NCBI GenBank assembly: GCA_041690535.1
Contig: JAWLHA010000011.1
Span: 1-64,000 of the forward strand
DNA length: 64,000 bases
Reading direction: 5' to 3'
Source of the DNA: JAWLHA01 sp041690535
GTDB taxonomy: Bacteria > Pseudomonadota > Gammaproteobacteria > Thiohalomonadales > Thiohalomonadaceae
In this document: positions 1-9,887 of the stretch, piece after piece
How positions within the stretch are numbered: position 1 is the first letter of the stretch
Layout: every line of letters begins with the position of its first letter
Made by a program: the position numbers and the translations under genes
Notes under the pieces: model-generated
What the model was told of the DNA's origin: nothing
Database searches by the model: none
The model's input: the letters and a program-made list of their open reading frames with translations, nothing else

Positions 1-98
1 CGACCAACGACCAACGACCAACGACCAACGACCAACGACCAACGACCAACGACCAACGACCAACGACCAACGACCAACGACCAACGACCAACGACCAA
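1..98. repeat. Heptamer tandem array, 14 copies of CGACCAA
   Basis: Fourteen perfect 7-bp units run from the window edge, so the array may extend further left. Read as CAACGAC it shares a CAAC-N3 pattern with three other heptamer arrays near 1.5-1.95 kb. No gene covers it. The DNA from 99 to 267 and from 346 to 647 contains no convincing coding frame or RNA gene; the open frames there are antisense or out-of-frame readings. Confidence 0.95.
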
Positions 99-267
99 CA
101 AAGGAGGCCGGGCGCGGAAGTCGTGGGGGGAGCCAGTGTTCCGCCCCGGCCGGTGGTTGGCGCTGTCGCGCCTTATCTGTTGTGCTACACCCCTGCAGCC
201 GACCGGTAGTGTTTGCGCAGGTCAGCCATTCATCTTTTTATGTTATGCATGATCGTGCTTCTTCGGA

Positions 268-345
268 TCATCTGAAGATGAAGCCGGAGAAGAGAAAGAA
301 AAACAGCACGCCGAAAGCTGCGGTTGCCAACAGTGTTTCGATCAT
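268..345 (-). CDS. Possible 25-residue single-span membrane peptide
   Basis: An ATG at 345 opens a 25-codon frame ending in TGA. The peptide begins MIETLLATAAFGVLF and is almost wholly hydrophobic, which would make one membrane span with a short basic/aromatic tail. A GGAG lies 10 bases upstream of the ATG, a slightly long but usable spacing. It lies downstream of ppsR on the same strand with about 300 bases between. I do not recognise a family. Small frames of this composition can occur by chance, so this is a tentative call resting only on the hydrophobicity and the Shine-Dalgarno match. Confidence 0.3.
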   Translation of the reverse strand: MIETLLATAAFGVLFFFLFSGFIFR

Positions 346-647
346 TGGTATTTTTCTCCATTCAGGCTGCAGTTGTGAGTGCGCTCGCCTCAGGTCAGGT
401 GAAAGGCGAACGACATGGGAGATACTACTGGGCTGGCGTGAGATTTCGTTGATCGGGGTCAACAGTGATCCCCGCGCCTGGACCACTGCTTGACTCAGAT
501 CACGATTGGATCACTTTGAGTGGAGTGTCAGCGAGAGAAATACGCCGCCCCGAGGGACTCGTTGCGGAGAAAACGCGATCATCGAGCGCTGCCTTGCGGC
601 TGGCAGTGTTGGGGAGAGCGATGTTCCGCGCGTCGTATAAGTGGCCC

Positions 648-1469
648 TTAACCGTAAAGGCGTCGTTTCAGACCCGCCTGGTGCATGACGGTGGCGGCGA
701 TCTCCTCGATGGACATGGCGGTGGTGTTGACGAAGCGGATGTTGTACTTGCGGTAGAGCTGTTCCACCGCATCCACCTCGAACTGGCACTGACGCATGGT
801 CGCATACCGGCTGTTGGGCAGGCGTTCGCGGCGGATCTCCTGCAGCCTTTCGGGGTTGATGGTGAGGCCGAACAGCTTGTCGCGATAGGGGAGGAGGCTC
901 TCCGGCAGCTGATTATGGTTGAGGTCCTCTTCGGTGAGCGGGTAGTTGGCCGCCAGCACCCCATAGCGAAGCGCCAGGTAGAGGCTGGTTGGCGTCTTGC
1001 CGCTGCGGGAGACGCCGAGCAGGATGACCTCGGAGGCGAAATAGTTGCTGGTGGTCACCCCGTCGTCATTGGCGAGGGCGAAGTTGAGTGAGTCGATGCG
1101 GGCGCTGTAGGAGGCGTAGTTGCGGATGCCGTGGGATCGTCCGGTGATGAGGGAGGCCTGCACCCCCAGCTCGTTTTCGAGCCGCTCGTTGAACGTATCG
1201 AAGAAGTCGAACAGAATCCCTTCGCTTTCGCTGATCTTCCTGCGCACGGCAGGATTGACCAGCGTGCTGAACATCAGCGGGCGGCAGCCGTCGTCCCGTG
1301 CCGCCAGATTGATCTGCTCCACCGCCTCGGCGGCCTTCTCCACCGAATCGAGAAACGGCCAGCTGATGGTGGTGAAGGTGATGTTGTCGTACTGACTGAG
1401 CAGACTCCGCCCCAGCGTCTCGGCGGTGATGCCGGTGTGGTCGGAGAGAAAGAAGACGGTGCGTCGCAT
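648..1469 (-). CDS. ppsR: PEP synthase regulatory protein (bifunctional kinase/pyrophosphorylase)
   Basis: 273 residues of the DUF299/PpsR family, which switches PEP synthase off and on by ADP-dependent phosphorylation of a threonine next to the catalytic histidine and by phosphate-dependent removal. The start MRRTVFFLSDHTGIT at 1469 matches the conserved family N-terminus. The P-loop GVSRSGKT is at about residues 152-159. It follows ppsA on the same strand, the usual pairing, but the two are separated by 0.5 kb of repeats and the ppsA terminator, so it probably has its own promoter. No normal ribosome binding site is visible: the bases just upstream of the ATG are heptamer repeat, and an in-frame upstream ATG at 1514 exists within the neighbouring mobile repeat. 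Confidence 0.93.
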   Translation of the reverse strand: MRRTVFFLSDHTGITAETLGRSLLSQYDNITFTTISWPFLDSVEKAAEAVEQINLAARDDGCRPLMFSTLVNPAVRRKISESEGILFDFFDTFNERLENELGVQASLITGRSHGIRNYASYSARIDSLNFALANDDGVTTSNYFASEVILLGVSRSGKTPTSLYLALRYGVLAANYPLTEEDLNHNQLPESLLPYRDKLFGLTINPERLQEIRRERLPNSRYATMRQCQFEVDAVEQLYRKYNIRFVNTTAMSIEEIAATVMHQAGLKRRLYG

Positions 1470-1472
1470 GGT

Positions 1473-1500
1473 AGTCGATAGTCGATAGTTGATAGTTGCA
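1473..1500. repeat. Heptamer array (AGTYGAT, 4 units) abutting the ppsR start
   Basis: Four 7-bp units (AGTCGAT, AGTCGAT, AGTTGAT, AGTTGCA) occupy the translation-initiation region of ppsR on the minus strand. The array continues on the far side of the inserted element at 1499-1664, so the element appears to have landed inside one array. Confidence 0.9.
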
Positions 1501-1664
1501 GGGTAAACGCACACTTACCTAAGGGCGATGTAAGTCCTTGAAAGCAGGTCGTCGGCCGCATGGACGCGGCCGTCGAGCGTACATGGATGTATTCACAGCG
1601 TACCTGTTTTCAAGGACTTGCATCGCTCACAGCACGGCCGCGACGTTAGTATGCGTTTACCCTG
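1499..1664. mobile_element. CAGGG-ended MITE, 166 bp
   Basis: Terminal inverted repeats of 13 bp (CAGGGTAAACGCA at 1499 and its complement ending at 1664) enclose a second inverted pair containing AAGTCCTTGAAA and TTTTCAAGGACTT. There is no coding capacity. Related copies are at 18566-18851 and 29391-29465. It lies within heptamer repeats between ppsA and ppsR. The transposase that would move it is not in this window. Confidence 0.8.
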
Positions 1665-1725
1665 TTGATAGTTGATAGTTGATAGTTGCTGGTTGCTGGT
1701 TGCTGGTTGCTGGTTGCTGGTTGCT
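1664..1725. repeat. Heptamer array (GTTGATA then GGTTGCT)
   Basis: Three GTTGATA units at 1664-1684, a transition unit, then five perfect GGTTGCT units at 1691-1725. On the other strand the units read CAAC-TAT and CAAC-CAG, the same CAAC-N3 theme as the other arrays. No gene. Confidence 0.9.
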
Positions 1726-1727
1726 AG

Positions 1728-1836
1728 GGAACCGCTGGTTAATGCGACATCGTCGCTCCCGCGAAGGCGGGAGCCCAGGAGAAATCAAGGCACTGGATTC
1801 CCGCCTTCGCGGGAATGACGGATTAATCAGCGTTCC
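1728..1836. repeat. Palindromic element with two dRS3/REP-like hairpins
   Basis: Two hairpins, CTCCCGCGAAGGCGGGAG and ATTCCCGCCTTCGCGGGAAT, are bracketed by an imperfect inverted repeat close to GGAACGCTGATTAAT, and the whole is flanked by GCTAG on each side (1723-1727 and 1837-1841). The left hairpin is the unit amplified in the array at 6.0-6.4 kb. It resembles the ATTCCC-N8-GGGAAT repeats known from Neisseria; that comparison is from memory. Confidence 0.75.
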
Positions 1837-1884
1837 GCTAGTTGCTAGTTAGTTGTAAGTTGCCAGTTGCCAATTGTTTTGCTT

Positions 1885-1947
1885 GCAACTCGCAACTCGC
1901 AACTCGCAACTCGCAACTCGCAACTCGCAACTCGCAACTCGCAACTC
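1885..1947. repeat. Heptamer array, 9 copies of GCAACTC
   Basis: Nine perfect tandem GCAACTC units lie just beyond the ppsA terminator. No coding potential. Same CAAC-N3 pattern as the arrays at 1-98, 1473-1500 and 1664-1725. Confidence 0.95.
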
Positions 1948-1952
1948 GCCAC

Positions 1953-1979
1953 AAAAAAAAGCCCTCCCGAAGGAGGGCC
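1953..1979 (-). terminator. Rho-independent terminator of ppsA
   Basis: On the minus strand, 8 bases past the ppsA stop, GCCCTCC-TTCG-GGAGGGC forms a perfect 7-bp GC stem with a stable TTCG tetraloop, followed by eight T residues. This should end the ppsA transcript before the repeat region and ppsR. Confidence 0.9.
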
Positions 1980-1986
1980 AAAACGC

Positions 1987-4356
<2,370 letters not shown>

Positions 4357-4482
4357 AATCGTCCCCTTCCAGGTTTAAGGAGTTCGTATGTCACACGACC
4401 TGACGCCTCGAACGTCGGCCGCACTCCGTCTGTTTGTTCCCGCTTTACCCTGCGCGGGTTGCAACACCCCATACTGCGTCTT

Positions 4483-4514
4483 CCTGCAGGTGCGGATGAA
4501 CCCGCACCTGCAGG
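4483..4514 (-). terminator. Strong hairpin between the Rnf operon and ppsA
   Basis: A 13-bp perfect stem (CCTGCAGGTGCGG with its complement, 6-base loop) sits between the stop of the small Cys-rich gene and the ppsA start. No T-run follows in the minus direction, so it may be an attenuator or mRNA-end structure and not a classical terminator. Confidence 0.5.
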
Positions 4515-4531
4515 GGTAATCCATAAGGCAA

Positions 4532-4708
4532 TCACTCTTTGCTGCAGGAACCGCCGCTGCCGCAGCTGCAGGAGCCGCAGCCGCCCCCCTCTCGGGGCGG
4601 TCCGAATTCCGGGTGGCGACGGGCGAAGGCCTTGCCGAACTGCTGCACGACGATCCAGCCGAGCATCAGCAGCAGAATGAAACCGGCTGTCAGAAGATAT
4701 TGGTGCAT
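4532..4708 (-). CDS. Small Cys-rich membrane protein of the Rnf operon (NqrM/FeoB-associated type)
   Basis: 58 residues: one N-terminal membrane span (YLLTAGFILLLMLGWIVV), a short basic stretch, and a C-terminal tail with four cysteines in GGGCGSCSCGSGGSCSKE. The ATG at 4708 is 2 bases past the rnfA stop, so it is translationally linked to rnfA; a TTG at 4714 is an alternative. The layout resembles NqrM, the iron-supply factor for Na+-NQR, and FeoB-associated Cys-rich proteins, but the cysteine spacing is not clearly either. Because RnfA/RnfE are homologues of NqrE/NqrD, which hold an iron centre in the membrane, a maturation role for Rnf is an attractive inference, not proven. Confidence 0.7.
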   Translation of the reverse strand: MHQYLLTAGFILLLMLGWIVVQQFGKAFARRHPEFGPPREGGGCGSCSCGSGGSCSKE

Positions 4709-4710
4709 GG

Positions 4711-5292
4711 TCAACCCCCCAATCCTGCAAAGCCCATGAAGGCCAGTGAAAGCACGCCTCCCAGCATCAAACTCATGGCCGCCCCCTGGCTCACCGAAGG
4801 GACGTTGGCCAGCGCGAGGCGCTCGCGCAATCCCGCCATGAGCATGATGGCCAGGGTGAAGCCGCCGCCGGCGCCCAGGCTATAGGCCAGCGACTGCGTG
4901 AAGCTGTAGTCGCGAAAGGTCTGGAACAGCGCCAGCCCCAGGATCGCGCAGTTGGTGGTGATGAGCGGCAGGAAGATCCCAAGCGCCCGGAACAGGGCGG
5001 GGCTGAATTTCTTCATGGCCATCTCCACCAGCTGCACGGTGGAGGCGATCACCGCGATGTAGCAGATGAGCCGCAGGAACTCGAGGTCCATCGCCACCAG
5101 CAGTTCGTTGATGAAGTAGGCGCACACCGAGCTGATGATCATCACCAGCGAGGTGGCCATGCCCATGGACCAGGCGGTGTTCAGCCGGCCCGAGACCCCG
5201 AGGAACGGGCAAATCCCGAGAAACGACGCCAGTACGAAGTTATTGACGATGAGCGCGTTCAGAAAGATGAACATGGCGGAATCAGGCTGCAT
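4711..5292 (-). CDS. rnfA: Rnf complex subunit RnfA (PFOR-linked set)
   Basis: 193 residues, the usual RnfA length, with six membrane spans and the paired conserved motifs FLGICPFLGVSG (near the N-terminus) and PLITTNCAILGLAL (middle) whose cysteines bind the intramembrane iron centre of Rnf/NQR. The start at 5292 is chosen because AAGGAGG lies 6 bases upstream; the later in-frame ATG at 5274 has none. The start overlaps the end of rnfE by 11 bases. With RnfE it forms the ion- and electron-conducting membrane core that couples ferredoxin:NAD+ electron flow to H+ or Na+ transport. Confidence 0.95.
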   Translation of the reverse strand: MQPDSAMFIFLNALIVNNFVLASFLGICPFLGVSGRLNTAWSMGMATSLVMIISSVCAYFINELLVAMDLEFLRLICYIAVIASTVQLVEMAMKKFSPALFRALGIFLPLITTNCAILGLALFQTFRDYSFTQSLAYSLGAGGGFTLAIMLMAGLRERLALANVPSVSQGAAMSLMLGGVLSLAFMGFAGLGG

Positions 5293-5947
5293 GGACCACC
5301 TCCTTCCCTTCGGTTGCAGTGGCGCGGGCGGCACTACGCTCTTTCAGCCAGGCAAACAGCAGCAACCAGGCACCCAGCACGAAGAAGCCACCCGGGGGCA
5401 GGATCATCACCACCCAGGGTTGGAACCCTTCACCGAACACCTGGAAGCCGAGCAGCGTGCCGGCGCCGAGCAGTTCGCGCACCACGCCGATGCAGAGCAG
5501 GGCGAGGGTGAAGCCCACGCCGGTGCCAAGGCCGTTGACCACGGTCTTGCTGATGCGGTGGCGGGAGGCGTAGGACTCCGCGCGGCCGAGGATCATGCAG
5601 TTCACCACGATGAGCTGGATGAACGCCCCGAGGGATTTGTAGATCTCCAGGCTGATGGCCTGGATGGCGTAATCCACGATGGTGACGAAGGTGGCGATGA
5701 TCACGATGTAGGTGGCGATGCGCACCTCCTTCGGGATCGCCCGGCGCAGCAGCGAGACCAGCGTGCCGGAGCCGATGAGCACGAAGGTCGTGGCCAGCCC
5801 CATGGCCAGCGCGTTGGCCACCGAGTTGGTGACCGCCAGCACCGGACACATGCCCAGCAGCATCACGAACACCGGGTTTTCTGTCCAGACACCCCGCATG
5901 AAGGTGTCCATGGTGATCGGCTTTTGCGGATTGAGATCACTCGACAT
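5282..5947 (-). CDS. rnfE: Rnf complex subunit RnfE (PFOR-linked set)
   Basis: 221 residues, hydrophobic throughout, with the RnfE/NqrD signatures LGMCPVLAVTNSV and IVVNCMILGRAESYAS that carry the conserved membrane cysteines. The C-terminus is a charged tail. It is the inverted-topology partner of RnfA in the membrane core. In this operon it is separated from rnfG by 0.54 kb of repeats, although the order C-D-G-E-A is otherwise kept, so its transcript would carry a large structured spacer or it may have its own promoter. Confidence 0.95.
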   Translation of the reverse strand: MSSDLNPQKPITMDTFMRGVWTENPVFVMLLGMCPVLAVTNSVANALAMGLATTFVLIGSGTLVSLLRRAIPKEVRIATYIVIIATFVTIVDYAIQAISLEIYKSLGAFIQLIVVNCMILGRAESYASRHRISKTVVNGLGTGVGFTLALLCIGVVRELLGAGTLLGFQVFGEGFQPWVVMILPPGGFFVLGAWLLLFAWLKERSAARATATEGKEVVHAA

Positions 5948-5998
5948 GGCTCAATACCTTTTGTCGGCCTGCGGTGTTTCGCAGACTGCACCAGTTAG

Positions 5999-6444
5999 GG
6001 AAATGCCGATTAATTGGCCTTCGTCGCTCCCGTCCCCGATCAAGGAATTCGAGGGCAGGCTTCGGCGGGAGCCCACAAAAACAAAGGCACGTTTCGTCGC
6101 TCCCGCGAAGGCGGGAGCCCAGCAAAAAACAAAGGCACGTTTCGTCGCTCCCGCGAAGGCGGGAGCCCAGAAAAAAACAAAGGCACATTTCGTCGCTCCC
6201 GCGAAGGCGGGAGCCCAGAAAAAAACAAAGGCACGTTTCGTCGCTCCCGCGAAGGCGGGGGCCCAGAAAAAAACAAAGGCACGTTTCGTCGCTCCCGCGA
6301 AGGCGGGGGCCCAGAAAAAAACAAAGGCACGTTTCGTCGCTCCCGCGAAGGCGGGAGCCCAGAAAAAAACAAAGGCACTGGATGCCCGTCCCCCGACTGA
6401 AGCTCTCGGGGGCAGGCTTCGCGAGCATGACGAGTAGCGTTTCC
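5999..6444. repeat. 48-bp tandem array of REP-like hairpins inside the Rnf operon
   Basis: Six 48-bp units (start of CAAAGGCAC at 6082, 6130, 6178, 6226, 6274, 6322; a seventh begins at 6370) each hold the hairpin CTCCCGCGAAGGCGGGAG, with A-rich linkers. Partial outer halves at about 6020-6078 and 6380-6430 and imperfect ends like those of the element at 1728-1836 suggest one such element whose left hairpin was amplified. Because 48 is a multiple of three, long open frames run through it in several phases; none is a gene. It fills the gap between rnfG and rnfE. Confidence 0.9.
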
Positions 6445-6483
6445 TTCGCAGGTCACACGACAGCTTAACCACTTCCGCCGCCT

Positions 6484-7158
6484 TCACCGCAGCTTCTCCC
6501 ACTCATTGGCGAGTCGCGGCAACAGCGTCTGGGCGCTATCGTTCAATGCCTTGCCCACCGCCTTGGAGGAGACCGTGGCGCCGGAGATGGCGTCGATCTG
6601 CCACGGCGACGCCTTGGTCCCGTGCTTCACCGTCACGATGGGGTGGGCGAGGGCATCGCCCTTGGCGTTCAGCCGCGCATCCAGCGCCTCGAAATTGGCG
6701 AGGAACGCCGCATCCTTGTAGATCTTGTCGCCCAGGCCCGGGGTCTCGGTGCTCTGCAGAACGTTGATGCCGGTGATGCACTGGCACTCGGGATCGTAGC
6801 CGTAGAGCAGCCGAATCACATCGGCGTAACCGGGGGCGGCCGCCTCGGCGGCGATCCCCTTCAGCTTGCCTTCGGCGTCATAGCCCGCCAGCACCTTCGC
6901 ACCGTCGGCCTTCCCGTTGTCGGGCACCAACCCGTCGGGCGTCAGCACGAAGTTTTTGCGGATCACCGCGCCTGGCACCACCTCGAACACCGCCTTGGCC
7001 ATCATGGCGTCCTTGTTGGCGGCGATGAAGGGTTGGGTGAAGTCGTACACCGAAACCACCAGCACGCCCGAGAGGGTGGCCACGATCCCCAGGGTGCGCA
7101 CCAGTTTGAAGCTGGAGGCGGGGGCGAGGGCCTTTTTCACTTGCATCGCCTCGCTCAT
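6484..7158 (-). CDS. rnfG: Rnf complex subunit RnfG, FMN-binding (PFOR-linked set)
   Basis: 224 residues: one N-terminal membrane span (LVRTLGIVATLSGVLVVSVY) and an extracytoplasmic FMN-binding domain. The flavinylation motif SGATVSSKAV, whose threonine carries covalent FMN, is near residue 200, and LQSTETPGLGDKI is the family's second signature. The ATG at 7158 overlaps the rnfD stop in ATGA, which fixes the start; the longer frame upstream only reads rnfD out of phase. It ends the C-D-G block before the repeat array. Confidence 0.95.
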   Translation of the reverse strand: MSEAMQVKKALAPASSFKLVRTLGIVATLSGVLVVSVYDFTQPFIAANKDAMMAKAVFEVVPGAVIRKNFVLTPDGLVPDNGKADGAKVLAGYDAEGKLKGIAAEAAAPGYADVIRLLYGYDPECQCITGINVLQSTETPGLGDKIYKDAAFLANFEALDARLNAKGDALAHPIVTVKHGTKASPWQIDAISGATVSSKAVGKALNDSAQTLLPRLANEWEKLR

Positions 7159-8207
7159 GACTCCACCTTGCGCTTGCGCGCCCCGTAGATCCGCGGCTGG
7201 GTGATGTGCTCGATGAGCGGCGCCGTGGCGTTGCCGAGCAGAATGGCGTACATCACCCCCTCGGGCAGACCGCCGAACACGCGGATGATCACCGTCAGAA
7301 AGCCCATGAAAATCCCGTACACCCACACCCCCAGCGGCGTCACCGGCGAAGCGACCATGTCGGTGGCCATGAACATGGCACCGAACAACAGCCCGCCGGA
7401 GAAGAGCACGAACCAGGGATCAGGATGACCCGGGTTGGTCCAGTGGAGCAGCGCGGCCGTTACCCAGGCGCCCCCCAGCATCGCCACGGGGATACGCCAG
7501 TTCATCATCCGGCGTGCGGCCAGGTAGCCGCCGCACAGCAGGATAAGCAGGGCGGAGGTCTCGCCGAGGGAGCCTGCGGCCATGCCGGTGAACAGGTCGA
7601 TGGCCGAGCTGGTCACCCCTTCGAATTTCTGCAGCGCCAGCGGCGTGGCCCCGGTGTAGCCGTCCAGCCCCAAGCCGTCGATCCAGCTCTTTACCTCGGG
7701 CGGCTGCATGAACGGCAGCGCCAGGGTGGAGGGGATGAACTCCACGAAGCGGCCGGGGGCGAACGGCGGCGTCCAGGTGGTGATGGCCACCGGGAAGGCG
7801 GCCTGGACGAAGGCGCGCCCCACCAGGGCGGGGTTGAAGACGTTGAACCCCAGCCCGCCAAACAGCACCTTGCCGAGGGCGATGGCAATGAAGCCGGCCA
7901 CCGCCCCCATCCACAGGGGGAAGCCCGGCGGCAGGGTGAGCGCCAGCAGCAGCCCGGTGATGGTGGCGCTGTAGTCGCTCAGGGTGTTGCCCTTGCCGGA
8001 GGCGCGGCTGAATAGCGCCTCCGTTCCCAGGCAGGAGAGCGTCACCACCAGGATGAGCGCCAGGGCGCTGATCCCGAATTGATAGACGGCGAACGCGCAC
8101 AGCGGCAGCAGCGCATAGACCACATTGCGCATGATGGTCTCTACCGTGAGGGTGGTGCGCAGGTGCGGCGAGGTGCGCAGTTCGACGCGGAGCGGCGGCT
8201 GGGACAT
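7155..8207 (-). CDS. rnfD: Rnf complex subunit RnfD, FMN-binding membrane protein (PFOR-linked set)
   Basis: 350 residues, about ten membrane spans, with FNPALVGRAF, the FMN-attachment region DGYTGATPLALQ and TDMVASPVTPLG typical of RnfD/NqrB. The ATG shares one base with the rnfC stop (TGATG), so the start is set by translational coupling; the upstream extension of the open frame belongs to rnfC. It carries electrons between the cytoplasmic RnfC side and RnfG. Confidence 0.95.
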   Translation of the reverse strand: MSQPPLRVELRTSPHLRTTLTVETIMRNVVYALLPLCAFAVYQFGISALALILVVTLSCLGTEALFSRASGKGNTLSDYSATITGLLLALTLPPGFPLWMGAVAGFIAIALGKVLFGGLGFNVFNPALVGRAFVQAAFPVAITTWTPPFAPGRFVEFIPSTLALPFMQPPEVKSWIDGLGLDGYTGATPLALQKFEGVTSSAIDLFTGMAAGSLGETSALLILLCGGYLAARRMMNWRIPVAMLGGAWVTAALLHWTNPGHPDPWFVLFSGGLLFGAMFMATDMVASPVTPLGVWVYGIFMGFLTVIIRVFGGLPEGVMYAILLGNATAPLIEHITQPRIYGARKRKVES

Positions 8208-9553
8208 CAAGCGGCCCTCTCTCGGTTCACGGACTTGGCGATACGGAAGTACTGCACCAGCGGAATGTTGGAGGGGCAAACATAGCTGCAGCAGCCGCAT
8301 TCGAAGCAGTCGTTCAGGTGGAAGCGCTCCTCCATCATCTTGTACTCACGCTTGGCCGCCAGCCGGCCCAGCTGCGAGGGATTGAGGTTGACGGGGCACG
8401 CCTCCAGGCACTTGCCGCAACGGATGCAGGGATGCACCTTGCCGGCGCCCCGCTCCTCCTTGCCCTGGCTCATCACCAGGATGCCGGAGACGGTCTTGGT
8501 GACCGGCACATCCAGTGAGGCGACGGAGTTGCCCATCATGGGACCGCCAAGGATCAACTGGCTGGCATCCCCGCTGAAGCCCACCTGCTCCAGCACGAAA
8601 CGCAGGGGCGTGCCGAGGGGCACCAGGTAGTTGCCCGGTTTCTTCACGCCGGGGCCGCTGATGGTCACCACCCGCTCGATGAGCCCCTGGCTCTCGGGCA
8701 GCAGCTGCGCCAGCTGGGCGAGGGTGGCCACGTTCTGCACCACCACCCCAATCTCATAGGGATAGCCGCCGGAGGGGACTTCCCGACCCAGCAGGGTCTT
8801 GATGAGCAGTTTCTCGGAGCCTTGGGGGTACTTGGTCTCCACCTCCACCACATCGATGGGCGCTCCCTGTGGGATGCAGCCGCGCAACGCCCGGGCGGCA
8901 TCGGGCTTGTTGTCCTCGATGCCGATGAGGGCCCGCCCGGCGCCCACCGCCTTCATGGCGATGTGGATGCCTGCGATGAGATCCTGCGGGTACTCCACCA
9001 TCATCCGGTGATCGGTGGTCAGGTAGGGTTCGCACTCGCAACCGTTCACCACCAGGGTGTCGATGGTGTACTTCTTGGGCACCGACAGCTTCACGTGGGT
9101 GGGAAAGCCGGCGCCGCCGAGCCCCACCATGCCGGTGTCCTGAATCGCCAGGATGATCGCCTCGGCATCCATATCGCCCACGTCACGGGGCGCGCCCCAG
9201 AGGACCCGCTGGCTGGCGGCGGCGTGGGTCTTGATGACGATGGAGGGGACCTTGGGACCCCGCGCACTCGCCATCAGCCCCACCGACTCCACCACGCCGG
9301 TGACCGGCGCGTGCATGGGCACGGAGAGGAAGCCTTCAGCCCGGGCGATGGGTTCGCCGCGCACCACTTCTTGCCCCGGTTTCACCAGGGCGACGGCGGG
9401 CGCGCCGAAGTGCTGTGACAACGGGACGACCACCCGCGGGGCGAAAGGAAGGCGCTTGATGGCCATATCGCTCGTGTCCTTGTTCTCCGGCGGATGAATG
9501 CCGTGGGAAAAGGTCGCCTTGCGCAAGAAAGACAGAAGTGCCATGTCAGTCAT
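8207..9553 (-). CDS. rnfC: Rnf complex subunit RnfC, NADH-side flavin/iron-sulfur protein (PFOR-linked set)
   Basis: 448 residues. It has an N-terminal barrel-sandwich region (FSHGIHPPENKD), the nucleotide-binding signature GLGGAGFPTHVK, and two [4Fe-4S] motifs, CIRCGKCLEACP at about residue 375 and CFECGCCSYVCP at about 415. RnfC exchanges electrons with NAD(H) at the cytoplasmic face. It lacks the long Ala/Lys tail seen in the nif-linked RnfC of this window. An internal ATG nine bases in (9544) is an alternative start. It is separated from the upstream PFOR gene by 334 bases holding a REPIN. Confidence 0.96.
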   Translation of the reverse strand: MTDMALLSFLRKATFSHGIHPPENKDTSDMAIKRLPFAPRVVVPLSQHFGAPAVALVKPGQEVVRGEPIARAEGFLSVPMHAPVTGVVESVGLMASARGPKVPSIVIKTHAAASQRVLWGAPRDVGDMDAEAIILAIQDTGMVGLGGAGFPTHVKLSVPKKYTIDTLVVNGCECEPYLTTDHRMMVEYPQDLIAGIHIAMKAVGAGRALIGIEDNKPDAARALRGCIPQGAPIDVVEVETKYPQGSEKLLIKTLLGREVPSGGYPYEIGVVVQNVATLAQLAQLLPESQGLIERVVTISGPGVKKPGNYLVPLGTPLRFVLEQVGFSGDASQLILGGPMMGNSVASLDVPVTKTVSGILVMSQGKEERGAGKVHPCIRCGKCLEACPVNLNPSQLGRLAAKREYKMMEERFHLNDCFECGCCSYVCPSNIPLVQYFRIAKSVNRERAA

Positions 9554-9690
9554 CTCTCTCGAGGAACGTCTCGCGGTCTCGCATGTTTCGTCGTTCGTAG
9601 GATGGGCAGAGCCCGTACGTGCACCAGGAGGTGTCTCCGCGCTCTCGGGCGATGCCCATCTAACCTTTCACGCGCCCCGGCCTAAGTTAC

Positions 9691-9824
9691 GTAGGGTGGA
9701 TAAGCGCAGCGCATCCACCACAGAGTGGCGAGGGACGAGGTCGAGGAGACGCGCTTTCCTCATACCGCGATACTCGTTCCCTGGCCCTGCTTGTTGGTGG
9801 ATGCGCTACGCTTATCCACCCTAC
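9691..9824. repeat. REPIN: inverted pair of GTAGGGTGGATAAGCG repeats
   Basis: GTAG followed by an imperfect palindrome (GGTGGAT ... ATCCACC) at 9691-9720 is repeated in inverted orientation ending at 9824. The GTAG head plus palindrome is the hallmark of REP sequences moved by RAYT transposases. It sits in the 334-bp gap (9554-9887) between PFOR and rnfC; nothing else recognisable is in that gap. Confidence 0.85.
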
Positions 9825-9887
9825 AAAGGCCAAGTGCGAGGAACGAGGGTAGAATCTTTTTCCTCGTGCCTCGACACTCGCTCCTCG

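Noticed and set aside
6014..6502. Several open frames and a possible repeat protein or CRISPR in the 6.0-6.5 kb array
   Set aside because: Frames stay open because the 48-bp unit is a multiple of three. Units are near-identical with no unique spacers, so it is not CRISPR.
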